NCBI GenBank assembly: GCA_965220385.1
Contig: OZ244825.1
Location: 5,704,001 to 5,768,000 of the forward strand
From: PCPOR2b sp965220385
Lineage (GTDB): Bacteria > Poribacteria > WGA-4E > PCPOR2b
Direction: 5' to 3'
Length of the DNA: 64,000 nucleotides
In this document: positions 42,554 through 51,357 of the stretch, one piece after another
How positions within the stretch are numbered: position 1 is the stretch's first letter
How the letters are laid out: every line of letters begins with the position of its first letter
The notes under the pieces: model-generated
Told to the model about the DNA's origin: nothing
Databases searched by the model: none
The model's input: the letters and a program-made list of their open reading frames with translations, nothing else
Position numbers and translations under genes: made by a program

Positions 42554-43699
42554 TTATTTCCCGGTTTCCACACTGTTTTCTTCGATGTAATCGAAATTGA
42601 TATCGTAGCCTAACCCCGGTCCCTGCGGCAAATGGACGTACCCCTCGTCGTCCATAGCGTCAATCTTTGAATGTAGCCAAGGCTCGACTTCATCGTAGTC
42701 GATAAACGGGTGGAGGAGTCCCCTCTCGTAGAATTCGCCGGGGATACCCATTGCGCCTAACACTTGGAGATTTCCGCCGCCGCCGCCGTGTACCTCCATC
42801 GCCATGCCAAACGATTCTGCCAGATGCACGGTTTTCATCAACGGTGTAATCCCTCCCACATCTCCCACACCACCTCGCAGGATGTCCGCAGCACCGCGCA
42901 GAATCCACTCTGCTCTGGTGTACATCTTTCCTTCGGCGGTTTCGGGTCCCACAACCGGGATATCCAACTGTTCTGCCAGCCATGCATAGGAAGATGTGCT
43001 GTGTTCATCCATCGGCTCCTCGAACCAGTAGTAGTTGAGTTTCTCAAGTTCTCTGCCGATGTAGAGTGCCTGTTCCCGACTATAGTAATGGTAGCAGTCC
43101 AGCATCAGAGGAATATCGTCACCCACAGCCTCTCGCACGGCAGCGCACGCCTTGACATCCATCTTGGGGTCAGGAGCCCACGCAATGGGTGGCATCCAGG
43201 TGTGCAGCTTGATCGCTTTGTAGCCACGCTGTATGCACCACTCGGCGAATCGACCATAGTCATCTGGACTGCTGAGCCCCCCTGGTTCTTCATCACCGCA
43301 CATGGTGCTGGCGTAGGCGAGAACTTTGTCTCGATAGCCGCCTAACAGCTTATAGACCGGTTGATCAAAACAGCGCCCGGCAAGATCCCACAGCGCCATG
43401 TCCGCTACACCGATCACATTGTCTGTGAGATTTCGATGGATTCGCTGCCAGTGCTTAAGCCGTTGCCATAGTTTTTCACGATAGAATGGATCTTCCCCAA
43501 CCAGTGCAGGTTTGAAGATCTGCTCCACGATGGCGGGGCTGCCACCAAAGGCGTAACCCGCTAAACCTTCGTCGGTAACGATCGTGACTAGCGTTTGAGT
43601 TGCATCGTGTTCGGGTCCAGGATGCCCGTGACCCTCGGAATCCCTGACGTGGTTCGTCCTATACTTGAATGTTTGGGTCTTTATGTCCACAATCTTCAT
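42554..43699 (-). CDS. Mandelate racemase / enolase-superfamily sugar-acid dehydratase-like protein
   Basis: The 381-residue protein has the capping domain (1-125) and a TIM barrel. The KxH-type strand is IKLHTW. Metal ligands are Asp in LMLDCYHYY, Glu in YWFEEPMDE and Glu in VVGPETAEG. The catalytic His is in MEVHGGGGG. This full set supports an active acid-sugar dehydratase or related enzyme, unlike the divergent relative at 7763-9010. The sugar acid is unknown. Next to it are a TIM-barrel isomerase and an SDR on the same strand, a typical sugar-acid catabolic grouping. Confidence 0.9.
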   Translation of the reverse strand: MKIVDIKTQTFKYRTNHVRDSEGHGHPGPEHDATQTLVTIVTDEGLAGYAFGGSPAIVEQIFKPALVGEDPFYREKLWQRLKHWQRIHRNLTDNVIGVADMALWDLAGRCFDQPVYKLLGGYRDKVLAYASTMCGDEEPGGLSSPDDYGRFAEWCIQRGYKAIKLHTWMPPIAWAPDPKMDVKACAAVREAVGDDIPLMLDCYHYYSREQALYIGRELEKLNYYWFEEPMDEHSTSSYAWLAEQLDIPVVGPETAEGKMYTRAEWILRGAADILRGGVGDVGGITPLMKTVHLAESFGMAMEVHGGGGGNLQVLGAMGIPGEFYERGLLHPFIDYDEVEPWLHSKIDAMDDEGYVHLPQGPGLGYDINFDYIEENSVETGK

Positions 43700-43726
43700 T
43701 GTCTTTTACCTTTTGCGTGTCACATT

Positions 43727-44599
43727 TCACTTGCGCAGTTTCTCAATCATCCCAAACAGATTTTTCAGACAGATTCGAGAGGCTTCCTCACCCGCTTCGG
43801 AGAACGCAGTTCCGCCCGGACGGTTGAGTAGAGCATCATCAATCTTTAGGGTTGGACGCCAGTGCGTTTCGAGGCAAAGGTGTCCCTCGTAACCGTCGTC
43901 AACAAACGCCTGAAGCTGTCCCTGCCAGTCGATTACGCCCTTACCGACCTCAACTGATTCCAACTCGCCCGTTTCAGGATTTTCACCGGCATCCTTCAGA
44001 TGAGCGTGCACCATCAGCGGTTTGATTCTATCATAGGCGTTGGGATAGGGCTGTTCGCCGCCTTCCGCGTGGGCTTCGTTCGCGGGGTCCCAAATAGCAC
44101 GGATGTTGGGAGAATCAATTTCGCGAATAAATCGTTCTGTCAGCTTGACGGTTGATAGGGAGGTTGAGGCTTCGTTTTCCATCCCCAAGATCATTCCCTC
44201 TCCATTCGCCATCCCTAACGGTTCGTCATAGGAGCCAATAATCTCGTTCCACCGTTCCTCGACGTTGTCCGTTCTCCAAAAGACGAAAGTACGGATGAGG
44301 TTGATATCAAACGCTTTCGCCACCTCGATACATCGCTTAAGAATTCCAAGGTGTTCTTCCCGTTCTTCCGCGTTGTCAATATCACACTTGAAGAATGGCG
44401 AGGCGATTCCAACGATCTGAATTCCGGTTCCATCAAGAATTCGCTTCATCTCATTGATATCGTTCTCCGTTAACTCTTGGGGTGGTTTATCCCACACAGA
44501 TCGAATCTCGATTGAGTCAAGGTTCAATTCCTGTGCAACATTGACAACCGTTTGAAAATCCTGCGAAATTTCATCACCAATAACCCCTATTTTGAACAT
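43727..44599 (-). CDS. Sugar phosphate isomerase/epimerase-like TIM-barrel protein
   Basis: The 290-residue xylose-isomerase-like barrel starts MFKIGVIGDEISQDF. Metal-site residues are seen as Glu in GMENEAS, Asp in AIWDPANEAH, His in MVHAHLKDAG and Glu in LCLETHW. This is the usual E-D-H-E set of the IolE/xylose-isomerase-like family. AAGGAG precedes the ATG. The neighbouring dehydratase-like and SDR genes suggest sugar-acid or inositol-type metabolism. Confidence 0.88.
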   Translation of the reverse strand: MFKIGVIGDEISQDFQTVVNVAQELNLDSIEIRSVWDKPPQELTENDINEMKRILDGTGIQIVGIASPFFKCDIDNAEEREEHLGILKRCIEVAKAFDINLIRTFVFWRTDNVEERWNEIIGSYDEPLGMANGEGMILGMENEASTSLSTVKLTERFIREIDSPNIRAIWDPANEAHAEGGEQPYPNAYDRIKPLMVHAHLKDAGENPETGELESVEVGKGVIDWQGQLQAFVDDGYEGHLCLETHWRPTLKIDDALLNRPGGTAFSEAGEEASRICLKNLFGMIEKLRK

Positions 44600-44654
44600 T
44601 ACCTACTCCTTGTGTGCAAAGCACGGTGAATTTATGTTTGCGCTTTGTGCTGAT

Positions 44655-45452
44655 TCAATGATATGAGTGCCCTCCACCGGGGAAGATTCCTTGCTGAACT
44701 TCCAATTTATAGTGTGTAACAGCCCGATGAATTTCTTTTCCCATGTTTGCGTACTGCTTGACGAATGACGGCGAACGCTCAAAGAGCCCCAGTATATCAT
44801 GGAGCACCAATACCTGCCCATCACAGTCAGGACCTGCCCCGATGCCGATTGTGGGAATCTGTAACGATTTCGTAATTTTTCTGCCCAATTTTTCTGGGAT
44901 CGATTCAAGCACAGTTGCAAAGCATCCAGCAGCCTCAAGTGCCTTTGCATCATCAGCAATGAGCAACGCCTCGGACCGCTTGCGTCCATGCACCCGAAAT
45001 TTTTCACTCGTTTGTGGTAATAACCCAACATGTCCCATCACCGGGATGCCAGCATCAACAAGTGCTGTTACAATCTCTGGTTTGTTACCCTCGAATTTTA
45101 CCGTATCGGCGCCGACATCACAAAGGGCACGTGCGTTTTTGACCGCCTGTTCCGGAGTTTCATAAGCTTGATGTGGAAGATCGGCAACCAATAAACAGGT
45201 TGTATTGGCTCGTGCCACGATTCGGGTATGATGGATCATATCTGCCATCGTCACTGACCGTGTGTCTTCGTAGCCCAAAACTACCATGCCGAGCGAGTCC
45301 CCAACAAGGATGATGTCGATATCAGCATCGTTGAGGATACGAGCTGTCGGGTAGTCATACGCAGTCAGCATCGCAATTTTTTGTCCATTCTGTTTCATTG
45401 CCTGAATGACATCAGCTGTTTTTTTCATGGTTATTTCACGGTCTTGATTCAT
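44655..45452 (-). CDS. panB: 3-methyl-2-oxobutanoate hydroxymethyltransferase
   Basis: The 265-residue enzyme makes ketopantoate from 2-oxoisovalerate and methylene-tetrahydrofolate, the first step to pantothenate and CoA. Motifs are LVGDSLGMVVLGYEDT with magnesium ligand Asp, SVTMADMIHHT, VKFEG, MGHVGLLPQ and IGIGAGPDCDGQVLVLHD. The ATG at 45452 is taken; an in-frame ATG at 45428 (MKKTADVI) is nearly as likely, and neither has a strong ribosome site. Its substrate comes from the valine pathway encoded by ilvBNC. Confidence 0.95.
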   Translation of the reverse strand: MNQDREITMKKTADVIQAMKQNGQKIAMLTAYDYPTARILNDADIDIILVGDSLGMVVLGYEDTRSVTMADMIHHTRIVARANTTCLLVADLPHQAYETPEQAVKNARALCDVGADTVKFEGNKPEIVTALVDAGIPVMGHVGLLPQTSEKFRVHGRKRSEALLIADDAKALEAAGCFATVLESIPEKLGRKITKSLQIPTIGIGAGPDCDGQVLVLHDILGLFERSPSFVKQYANMGKEIHRAVTHYKLEVQQGIFPGGGHSYH

Positions 45453-45478
45453 CTTTTATCAGCGTTGCTATTTGATGT

Positions 45479-45811
45479 TCAGAATTCAAAGACGCACTCC
45501 ATCAATGCCCACCACTCCTCCGGTTTTCTTTCGGGCACCGGTTCCTGATAGGTTCGCATCAGTTCATCCCACTCGCGGCAGCGCGGATGCTGTTCCAGAT
45601 AGCGTGGAAAATCCTTTTCGACATCAAACTCATCAACTGTTTCCATTGCCATAAACATCCTGCGACCGAGTAGGTAGATATTCATCTTCGTGATACCGAT
45701 CGTGTGCAGACTCTCTAAGACTTCGGGCCAAACGTTGCTGTGATATTCTTTGTATTTTTCGATAATTTCTGGATCGTCTTTCAGATTGATTGCCAAACCG
45801 AAATGCTTCAT
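45479..45811 (-). CDS. L-rhamnose mutarotase-like protein
   Basis: The 110-residue ferredoxin-like protein has the family hallmarks MKHFGLAINLKDDPEIIEKYKEYHSNVWPEV (His near residue 22 as the candidate proton carrier), IYLLGRRMFMAMET and EWWALMECVFEF. Members interconvert alpha and beta anomers of rhamnose or related sugars. The ATG at 45811 has AAGGAG upstream; the one 15 nt earlier overlaps that site. No other rhamnose gene is adjacent, so fucose or another deoxysugar is possible. Confidence 0.85.
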   Translation of the reverse strand: MKHFGLAINLKDDPEIIEKYKEYHSNVWPEVLESLHTIGITKMNIYLLGRRMFMAMETVDEFDVEKDFPRYLEQHPRCREWDELMRTYQEPVPERKPEEWWALMECVFEF

Positions 45812-45927
45812 TTTTGTCTCCTTCAATCTATTGCGGAAATAGCGCGATCATTGTACAATATCGTTGCATAATTATCACTGAATTATTAGGATCTGTCAAT
45901 AGCAAATTTTGTGAGTCAGAATTCCCA

Positions 45928-45956
45928 TTGACACGATTTCCTATGATAAGTATAAT
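45928..45956 (+). promoter_or_regulatory. Perfect-consensus sigma70 promoter for ppk2
   Basis: TTGACA (45928-45933), a 17-nt spacer and TATAAT (45951-45956) match the consensus at all 12 positions. The gene starts 78 nt downstream. Confidence 0.85.
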
Positions 45957-46033
45957 TCAGTGGATTTCAGACACGGCGGAATCATCAGAGAAGAGGCGAC
46001 GAAATACAAACTCGTGGTGGTAAGGGGATAGGC

Positions 46034-46918
46034 ATGTCGAAAAAGCACAAGGATAAAGAAACCAAAAAGCGGAAAGATCAACACACTGAAAAAGATTTCA
46101 TCAGGACCCAGCCGACGGATAAGCCCGTAGAAGAACGAAAGAAATTGAAGCGTAAGTTCTATGAGAAAGAACTTGACCGACTTCAGCTAGAGTTAATCAA
46201 GTTTCAAGAGCATATTCAGGGCAACGGGTTGAAGGTCGTCGTGGTTTTTGAAGGTCGTGACACCGCAGGCAAAGGGGGAACCATTCAGCGAATTACGGCA
46301 CCACTGAATCCTCGTATCTGTCGAGTCGTTGCTTTGGGCACCCCAACTGAACGTGAGAAAACGCAATGGTACTTTCAACGATATGTGCCCCATCTTCCGG
46401 CCGCCGGTGAGATGGTAGTTTTTGACCGAAGTTGGTACAATCGCGCTGGTGTCGAACGGGTGATGGGTTTTTGTACTGAGGAAGAATACTACGAGTTTTT
46501 ACGCTCCTGCCCGGAATTCGAGCGAATGCTGGTGCGATCCGGCATTATTCTGATTAAATATTGGCTATCCGTGGATGCTGGAGAGCAAGCGCGTCGTTTC
46601 CAGAAGCGGATCAGCAATCCAACCAAACGTTGGAAACTCAGCAAGATCGATCTAGAATCTCGTAAAAAATGGGTTGATTATTCCCGTGCTAAAGATGAAA
46701 TGTTTAAATATACGGATATTAAACAAGCACCTTGGTATGTGGTTGATGCCCATGACAAAAGACGCGCACGGCTGAATTGCATTCATCACCTACTGGGTCA
46801 AATCCCTTACGAAGCCTTACCCCATACAATCATAGAATTGCCACCCCTCCAAGATGATACCGGATATGTCCGGACCCCTATCACAGATCAAACTTTTGTG
46901 CCAGACCTGTACCCGTAA
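46034..46918 (+). CDS. ppk2: Polyphosphate kinase 2, class I
   Basis: The 294-residue enzyme transfers phosphate between polyphosphate and nucleoside diphosphates. Walker A is EGRDTAGKGG (73-82). The Walker B/lid segment is FDRSWYNRAGVERVMGF. SNPTKRWKLSKIDLESRKKW is the characteristic lid region. A basic, disordered first 40 residues (many Lys and Arg) precede the kinase domain and may help bind polyphosphate. A perfect-consensus promoter drives it, suggesting high constitutive expression. No terminator is obvious. Confidence 0.95.
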   Translation: MSKKHKDKETKKRKDQHTEKDFIRTQPTDKPVEERKKLKRKFYEKELDRLQLELIKFQEHIQGNGLKVVVVFEGRDTAGKGGTIQRITAPLNPRICRVVALGTPTEREKTQWYFQRYVPHLPAAGEMVVFDRSWYNRAGVERVMGFCTEEEYYEFLRSCPEFERMLVRSGIILIKYWLSVDAGEQARRFQKRISNPTKRWKLSKIDLESRKKWVDYSRAKDEMFKYTDIKQAPWYVVDAHDKRRARLNCIHHLLGQIPYEALPHTIIELPPLQDDTGYVRTPITDQTFVPDLYP

Positions 46919-47474
46919 ATTTGTAAGTCCCTAATCCACGGCACCATAAACCGACTACACTTAATCTTAGGTGCGATTTGTGTTATAAACTATTACTTAA
47001 CACAAGTTTTGTATGCTATGTATTGTAGAGAATACAATTTTTATGACCTACGTAGCCAACTGTAGGTGCTTGCATCCCGCCTGCCTGCTCCCGCTTCTTA
47101 GTCCCGCCTGTCCCGATTTATCGGGGATTCATCGGGGGCTTGTCGGAGTCCCGTGCCGTTCCCCCGATAAATCGGGATTAAGAAACGTGCATCCCGACGA
47201 GTCGGGACCTGCTCCCGATTCATCGGGCCTGCCCCGATCTTATCGGGGGATTCATCGGGGCGGGGCATCCCCGGTGACAGGGTCCTCTCGGCTTGGCCCG
47301 CACCAGCTGTGCTGAAAGATGTAAGTCTGTAGGCAGAGCACTTGCCTCGCACTGAAATGTGTAAGTCCTATTTTTGTAACTTTTGGGCAGCCGTTCACGT
47401 TTCGTATCACGAACTTACGCAAACATGAATTTGTATCTATTTTATTGCACCGATGTGTCGCTAAGGAGAGCTAA
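46919..47474. other. Gene-free stretch with a cluster of short GC-rich palindromes
   Basis: This 556-nt spacer has no supported gene. It contains the palindrome cluster at 47112-47248 and several copies of a TAAGTCC/ACTTACGCA-like word (46922, 47322, 47361, 47412). The open frames across the GC-rich part are judged not to be coding. Confidence 0.7.
47112..47248. repeat. Five CCCGAT-N-ATCGGG hairpin-forming palindromes
   Basis: The units are CCCGAT-TT-ATCGGG (47112-47125), CCCGAT-AA-ATCGGG (47163-47176), TCCCGAC-GA-GTCGGGA (47192-47207), CCCGAT-TC-ATCGGG (47214-47227) and CCCCGAT-CTT-ATCGGGG (47232-47248). The arms are constant or vary in a compensating way, and the centres differ. Confidence 0.85.
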
Positions 47475-48464
47475 ATGCCCAAACATCATACTTATGTCGC
47501 CACCTGCATAAAAGAGGCACCGCTCCAGTGGGGAATGGAACTTGAAGCGCTAGACAATCCAGTACCGTCCAAAATTGTACGTTTTCCAAATTTGACGCAA
47601 CCGCTTAACACGACACCATGTTTTCAGTCCAACTGCGATCCGATAGCTTATTTCAAGCAACTGGTCAAAGGTATGCCAGAGATGCTTCGAGAGTATCATG
47701 CACGGATTCTCAGGCAGATTCAAGGGCGAATGGATCAATTGGAAGTCGGGGAGTGTTGCTACGTTAAAATTTCATATATTGATAGCAGAGGGGGCGTCAG
47801 CCCTTATAAGTACAACATCGAGCTTATTGATCCGCCGTCTGATGAATCACACGATGATTGCCCAAATGAGGTTGAACTTGAAAGTGCAGGGCTGCCCTCC
47901 GCTGCACCAAGCATAGACAACCTCTACCCTCCTTTTATGGATGAAATAGGTTCGGATTGGGAGGAATCGAATGCAATGCTTGGTGATGAGCAGATCGATT
48001 TGCCTATCAACAACGACACTGATCCGCTCGAGCTCATCACGCAATTGCACGAGGAGATCCAGGAATTACAAGGAGATTTAGATCGGATCAAAAATAGAAT
48101 TGCAGAAGCAGTGGTTCCAGCTTGTCAAAGCTTGGGCCAACAGGTGGAATTGAGTGCAGAGCGAGTTCCAATGGAATGCACGGAAATTGCGGAAATACAG
48201 GAAACGGATGCAGACTTACCGGTGACCGAGGACGATCAACGCAAGGAAATACTCCTCAATTTAGACGAACAGAGCGCGATTGAATACATGATCAATGAGC
48301 AGGTAGTCACCGAATCGCAGCTGAGAGATGCGTGCCGTATTTCTAATCCGGTTGGTGTGATGAATCGTGTGATTGAAAAGATGGAACAGTGCAATTTTCC
48401 GTGGATTTCCACGGAAGAAAGCCAAAATGGAGAGCTTATTTATATGTGGAGTGCTCCAGGGTAA
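47475..48464 (+). CDS. Hypothetical protein with acidic coiled-coil middle
   Basis: I do not recognise this 329-residue protein. It has no signal peptide. Residues 1-125 mix helices and strands. Residues 130-200 are acidic and probably disordered. Residues 185-215 (LITQLHEEIQELQGDLDRIKNRIAEAV) look like a coiled coil. The last 70 residues (NLDEQSAIEYMINEQVVTESQLRDACRISNPVGVMNRVIEKM...) resemble a winged-helix or degron-like module. AAGGAGAG lies before the ATG. It stands downstream of the palindrome cluster, which could be its control region. Confidence 0.7.
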   Translation: MPKHHTYVATCIKEAPLQWGMELEALDNPVPSKIVRFPNLTQPLNTTPCFQSNCDPIAYFKQLVKGMPEMLREYHARILRQIQGRMDQLEVGECCYVKISYIDSRGGVSPYKYNIELIDPPSDESHDDCPNEVELESAGLPSAAPSIDNLYPPFMDEIGSDWEESNAMLGDEQIDLPINNDTDPLELITQLHEEIQELQGDLDRIKNRIAEAVVPACQSLGQQVELSAERVPMECTEIAEIQETDADLPVTEDDQRKEILLNLDEQSAIEYMINEQVVTESQLRDACRISNPVGVMNRVIEKMEQCNFPWISTEESQNGELIYMWSAPG

Positions 48465-48470
48465 TTAAGG

Positions 48471-49451
48471 CTACTCACTTCCTGTACTATTCGCGTAGAT
48501 ATCAGCGATAATCGCGTTTATCTTTAACCCTACCTCCCCTGTACAGCGGATTGGCAAACCTGTACGCATCTGATTGACAAGGGCTTCAACTAACCCCGTG
48601 TGCATATACGGGGTGGTTGGTTGGTCGAATGACTCGCTTTTGTCCTTCGTCTCAAGCGTCAGGTTTCCGCTGTTAAGTGGGTTACAACGTAAACTCCCTT
48701 CCGTACCGTAGACCTCAACTTCGTCAATTGACACGCCAACATTCCAGTTGATATTCGCGGCGGCATGTGTCCCGTTTTCGAAGCGTAATGTGAAGACGGC
48801 AGAATCGTCAACCGGATAGGGCAGATGCACATTTTCTGCGTACCCACACGCTGATACCACATCCCCCAATAGATACATCAGCAGATCAATTCGGTGGCTT
48901 CCCAAGTCCATTAAGACACCTCCGCCACTAATCTCCGGATCAGTGCGCCACGCACCCCACTCATGATTGCTCGGATCGTAAGAAGCGGTGTGGTTCACTC
49001 GTGCCAATACCACCTCCCCTATTGCGCCCGCCTGCATCAATTCCTTCATCTTTATCATATTTGGGAAAAAGGGTCTGTAGTAAGCAATTGTGAGTGTGAC
49101 GTTGTTCTCACGGCAGGCATCGACCATCTGCTGGCACTCGGCGACATTCATCCCCATCGGCTTTTCACAAAGGACATGCTTCCCCGCCTCTGCGGCGAGA
49201 ATTGTCTGTTCGCAATGGAGATGTGGCGGTGTTGCGATATAGACTGCGTTAATCCCGTCATCCGCCAGCAGCCCTGCAACCGTATGATAGGCGCGTTTTG
49301 CGCCATGTCTTGCTGCAAAATCTTCCGCCTTCTCTCTATCACGGCGCATGACCGCTATTAGTTCAGAACCTTCAACTGTATAGAGCGGCGGCCCGCCTTT
49401 GTACTCCGCCACATCACCGCAACCGAGTATTCCCCATCGTAGTAATGCCAT
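48471..49451 (-). CDS. Gfo/Idh/MocA-family oxidoreductase
   Basis: The 326-residue protein has the N-terminal Rossmann motif GILGCGDVAE, the EKP motif in HVLCEKPMG (about residues 94-102) and the C-domain segment GGGVLMDLGSHRIDLLMYLLGD with the catalytic His. These enzymes oxidise or reduce sugars, inositols or their amides with NAD(P). The set of active-site residues is complete. GAGGAAG precedes the ATG. It lies downstream of the GNAT-glycosidase-like gene on the same strand. Confidence 0.92.
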   Translation of the reverse strand: MALLRWGILGCGDVAEYKGGPPLYTVEGSELIAVMRRDREKAEDFAARHGAKRAYHTVAGLLADDGINAVYIATPPHLHCEQTILAAEAGKHVLCEKPMGMNVAECQQMVDACRENNVTLTIAYYRPFFPNMIKMKELMQAGAIGEVVLARVNHTASYDPSNHEWGAWRTDPEISGGGVLMDLGSHRIDLLMYLLGDVVSACGYAENVHLPYPVDDSAVFTLRFENGTHAAANINWNVGVSIDEVEVYGTEGSLRCNPLNSGNLTLETKDKSESFDQPTTPYMHTGLVEALVNQMRTGLPIRCTGEVGLKINAIIADIYANSTGSE

Positions 49452-49505
49452 ATCTTCCTCTTCGTAGATTTTGTCAATGAGCTGTTGTTTTCGTCCAATA
49501 ATTCT

Positions 49506-51320
49506 TTACGGTTGTAGCCGTTTCAACCAATTTTCAACGCGGAGTTGCAGAAACGCGTGAGCCCGACCTGACCAGAGATAATCGAGTGTCAGACCCCGAA
49601 AAATTGGCATCGGGCTCATCTGAAGGCGCAGGTCCTCGGTGAACGCTTCAAGCGCTTGATCACCCGACCCTTGTGACAATCGATGCAGCAAAGTTGCCCC
49701 ATCGGCAAGGTTTCTCACAGAATTGCGTCTTTCCCTAAGAGCGTTGAGTCCTGCCATAGCGTTAGCCAGATCCTGTTCCCGCTGATTGTTCCACCACCGG
49801 TCGAGCGACTCTACCGCTGATGCAAAGTGGGTTCCATCATCTTGGAATTCTCCTCGCTGATACGGGTTGCAAATGTACTCGCCCAGATCTGTGAGGATGG
49901 AGTCTCTCGACTGCGCGGGATTTAGTTGTCTGCGAAAAAAGTAGTAATCCCCCGGATACTGCGTATACGGTGTCAATCGATAGGCGAGCGAGGCGGTGTG
50001 CTTCTCCGCAAGCCCCCTTTCGAGCCACGTATCAATCTGCTGCAATTTGGGTTCAGGCAAGATATTATTCGACTCAAAACCACCCTCCGGGTCAAGGAAG
50101 AACGCAAGCGGCAAGGGAACTAATCCACCCTCCCGCATAATGTCAATAGTTTCGTATTCGACGCTCCTGATTATTACCTTGCTTCCTTCGGGGAGTTCTG
50201 ACGCAATTCGACGGCGCAGATTTGGGTGCGGTGCAAATCCACTTTTTCCCGCTTCGATATTTTCAATCCACCAAGGACAGGCTGTGATTGCTGCCCTACC
50301 ATCAACGATTGCAGACAAAGTGTGTAGGCCATCTAACATAACCCGCAGGTAGTCCCGGCATTCCGAACAGATGCAGGCACCCGGATCCGCGAACCACAGA
50401 ACAAAGCTATCCGCTACGTCTGCAAAGGTCTCGATCAGATATTCCTGATAAGGTAGGATGCGATCTTTTCCGCGCTGCCAGCAGAGGGTGATGCCGGTGT
50501 AATTAACATCTTCTGCTCGTAGTTCGGGGTAGCGCAGCCAGGTCGAAGGTGGCACAGTTCCGATCGAAAATCCGACATGGGTTTCCATACCCATCACGCG
50601 GGCGTACGCCAGTGCGTCATGCCAGACCTGATAACGCCACGCATTGGAACCCAACCCCGGTTCGTCCGGGTGATAATACTGCGTGGGCCAGATATAGAGC
50701 TTCAACAAATTACAGCCCGCTACATTGAGAAGTTCAATGTACCATTTCCAATCGTCAAGGCTCCACGTATCCGTTGTCAGCGGTGCGATGTTCCACGGAA
50801 TGCTTGAAGCGTACACGCCTCGCGTTGTGTACGGTGTGTCATCGTCAGCAAAATTGCGAACCATACGAAACTGAACATCGTCCCCGGTCCTTCCGACAAG
50901 GCGATAGCCCTGCTTGGCATAGACGCGGATTGCCCGATAATTTTCCCGGTAACAGGTCAACGCGAGTCCCTGTTCCCCGCGCTTACGGGCGATACCTTCG
51001 ATCCGCCCCATCAGTTTTTGACCGATACCCCTGTTATGGAAGGCGTCAACAACCGCAACGCCCAAGCCCGGATAACCGCCTTCGCCTCCACCACGGTACC
51101 AGACATGCCCGACCAATTTTTCGTTGCTAAACGCACCAATATGGACGCAGCTTGAATTGTGGAGTTCTTCCGCAATCTTCGCGACCGCATCTTGATCGAA
51201 GGGGTATGGATGATAAAAAGAGCGACTTGCCTCGGAAAGCCCGTCGAAGAAGGTGGTGATACTTGGAACATCGGCGTCAGCGAGGGCGCGGATGGTTAAA
51301 TTTGTTGTGTTGTCGCCCAT
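49506..51320 (-). CDS. GNAT acetyltransferase fused to a glycosidase-like TIM-barrel protein
   Basis: In this 604-residue protein, residues 1-155 are a GNAT domain, with VDAFHNRGIGQKLMGRIEGIA as the acetyl-CoA loop and NYRAIRVYAKQGYRLVGR as the closing segment. Residues about 165-600 read as a sugar-active barrel of the DUF4838/GH67-like kind. Landmarks there are LDDWKWYIELLNVAGCNLLKLYIWPTQYY, a FADPGACICSECRDY Cys cluster and WWIENIEAGKSG. The frame is continuous, with no internal ribosome site at the junction. There is no signal peptide. It could acetylate and hydrolyse the same glycan intermediate; this is an inference. Confidence 0.75.
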   Translation of the reverse strand: MGDNTTNLTIRALADADVPSITTFFDGLSEASRSFYHPYPFDQDAVAKIAEELHNSSCVHIGAFSNEKLVGHVWYRGGGEGGYPGLGVAVVDAFHNRGIGQKLMGRIEGIARKRGEQGLALTCYRENYRAIRVYAKQGYRLVGRTGDDVQFRMVRNFADDDTPYTTRGVYASSIPWNIAPLTTDTWSLDDWKWYIELLNVAGCNLLKLYIWPTQYYHPDEPGLGSNAWRYQVWHDALAYARVMGMETHVGFSIGTVPPSTWLRYPELRAEDVNYTGITLCWQRGKDRILPYQEYLIETFADVADSFVLWFADPGACICSECRDYLRVMLDGLHTLSAIVDGRAAITACPWWIENIEAGKSGFAPHPNLRRRIASELPEGSKVIIRSVEYETIDIMREGGLVPLPLAFFLDPEGGFESNNILPEPKLQQIDTWLERGLAEKHTASLAYRLTPYTQYPGDYYFFRRQLNPAQSRDSILTDLGEYICNPYQRGEFQDDGTHFASAVESLDRWWNNQREQDLANAMAGLNALRERRNSVRNLADGATLLHRLSQGSGDQALEAFTEDLRLQMSPMPIFRGLTLDYLWSGRAHAFLQLRVENWLKRLQP

Positions 51321-51357
51321 AATGCCCTCTCTCGTTGGACAAAGAAGCGCCTTCGAT

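Noticed and set aside
44603..45031. 142-codon minus-strand frame at the panB 3' end
   Set aside because: It is a shadow of panB in another frame; the panB frame carries all family motifs.
45479..45811. Rhamnose catabolic operon
   Set aside because: Only a mutarotase-like gene is present; no rhaA, rhaB or rhaD homologue is adjacent.
47013..47352. Open frames on both strands through the palindrome-rich spacer
   Set aside because: They arise from the GC-rich palindromes, have no ribosome site and read as low-complexity Pro/Arg/Gly-rich sequence.
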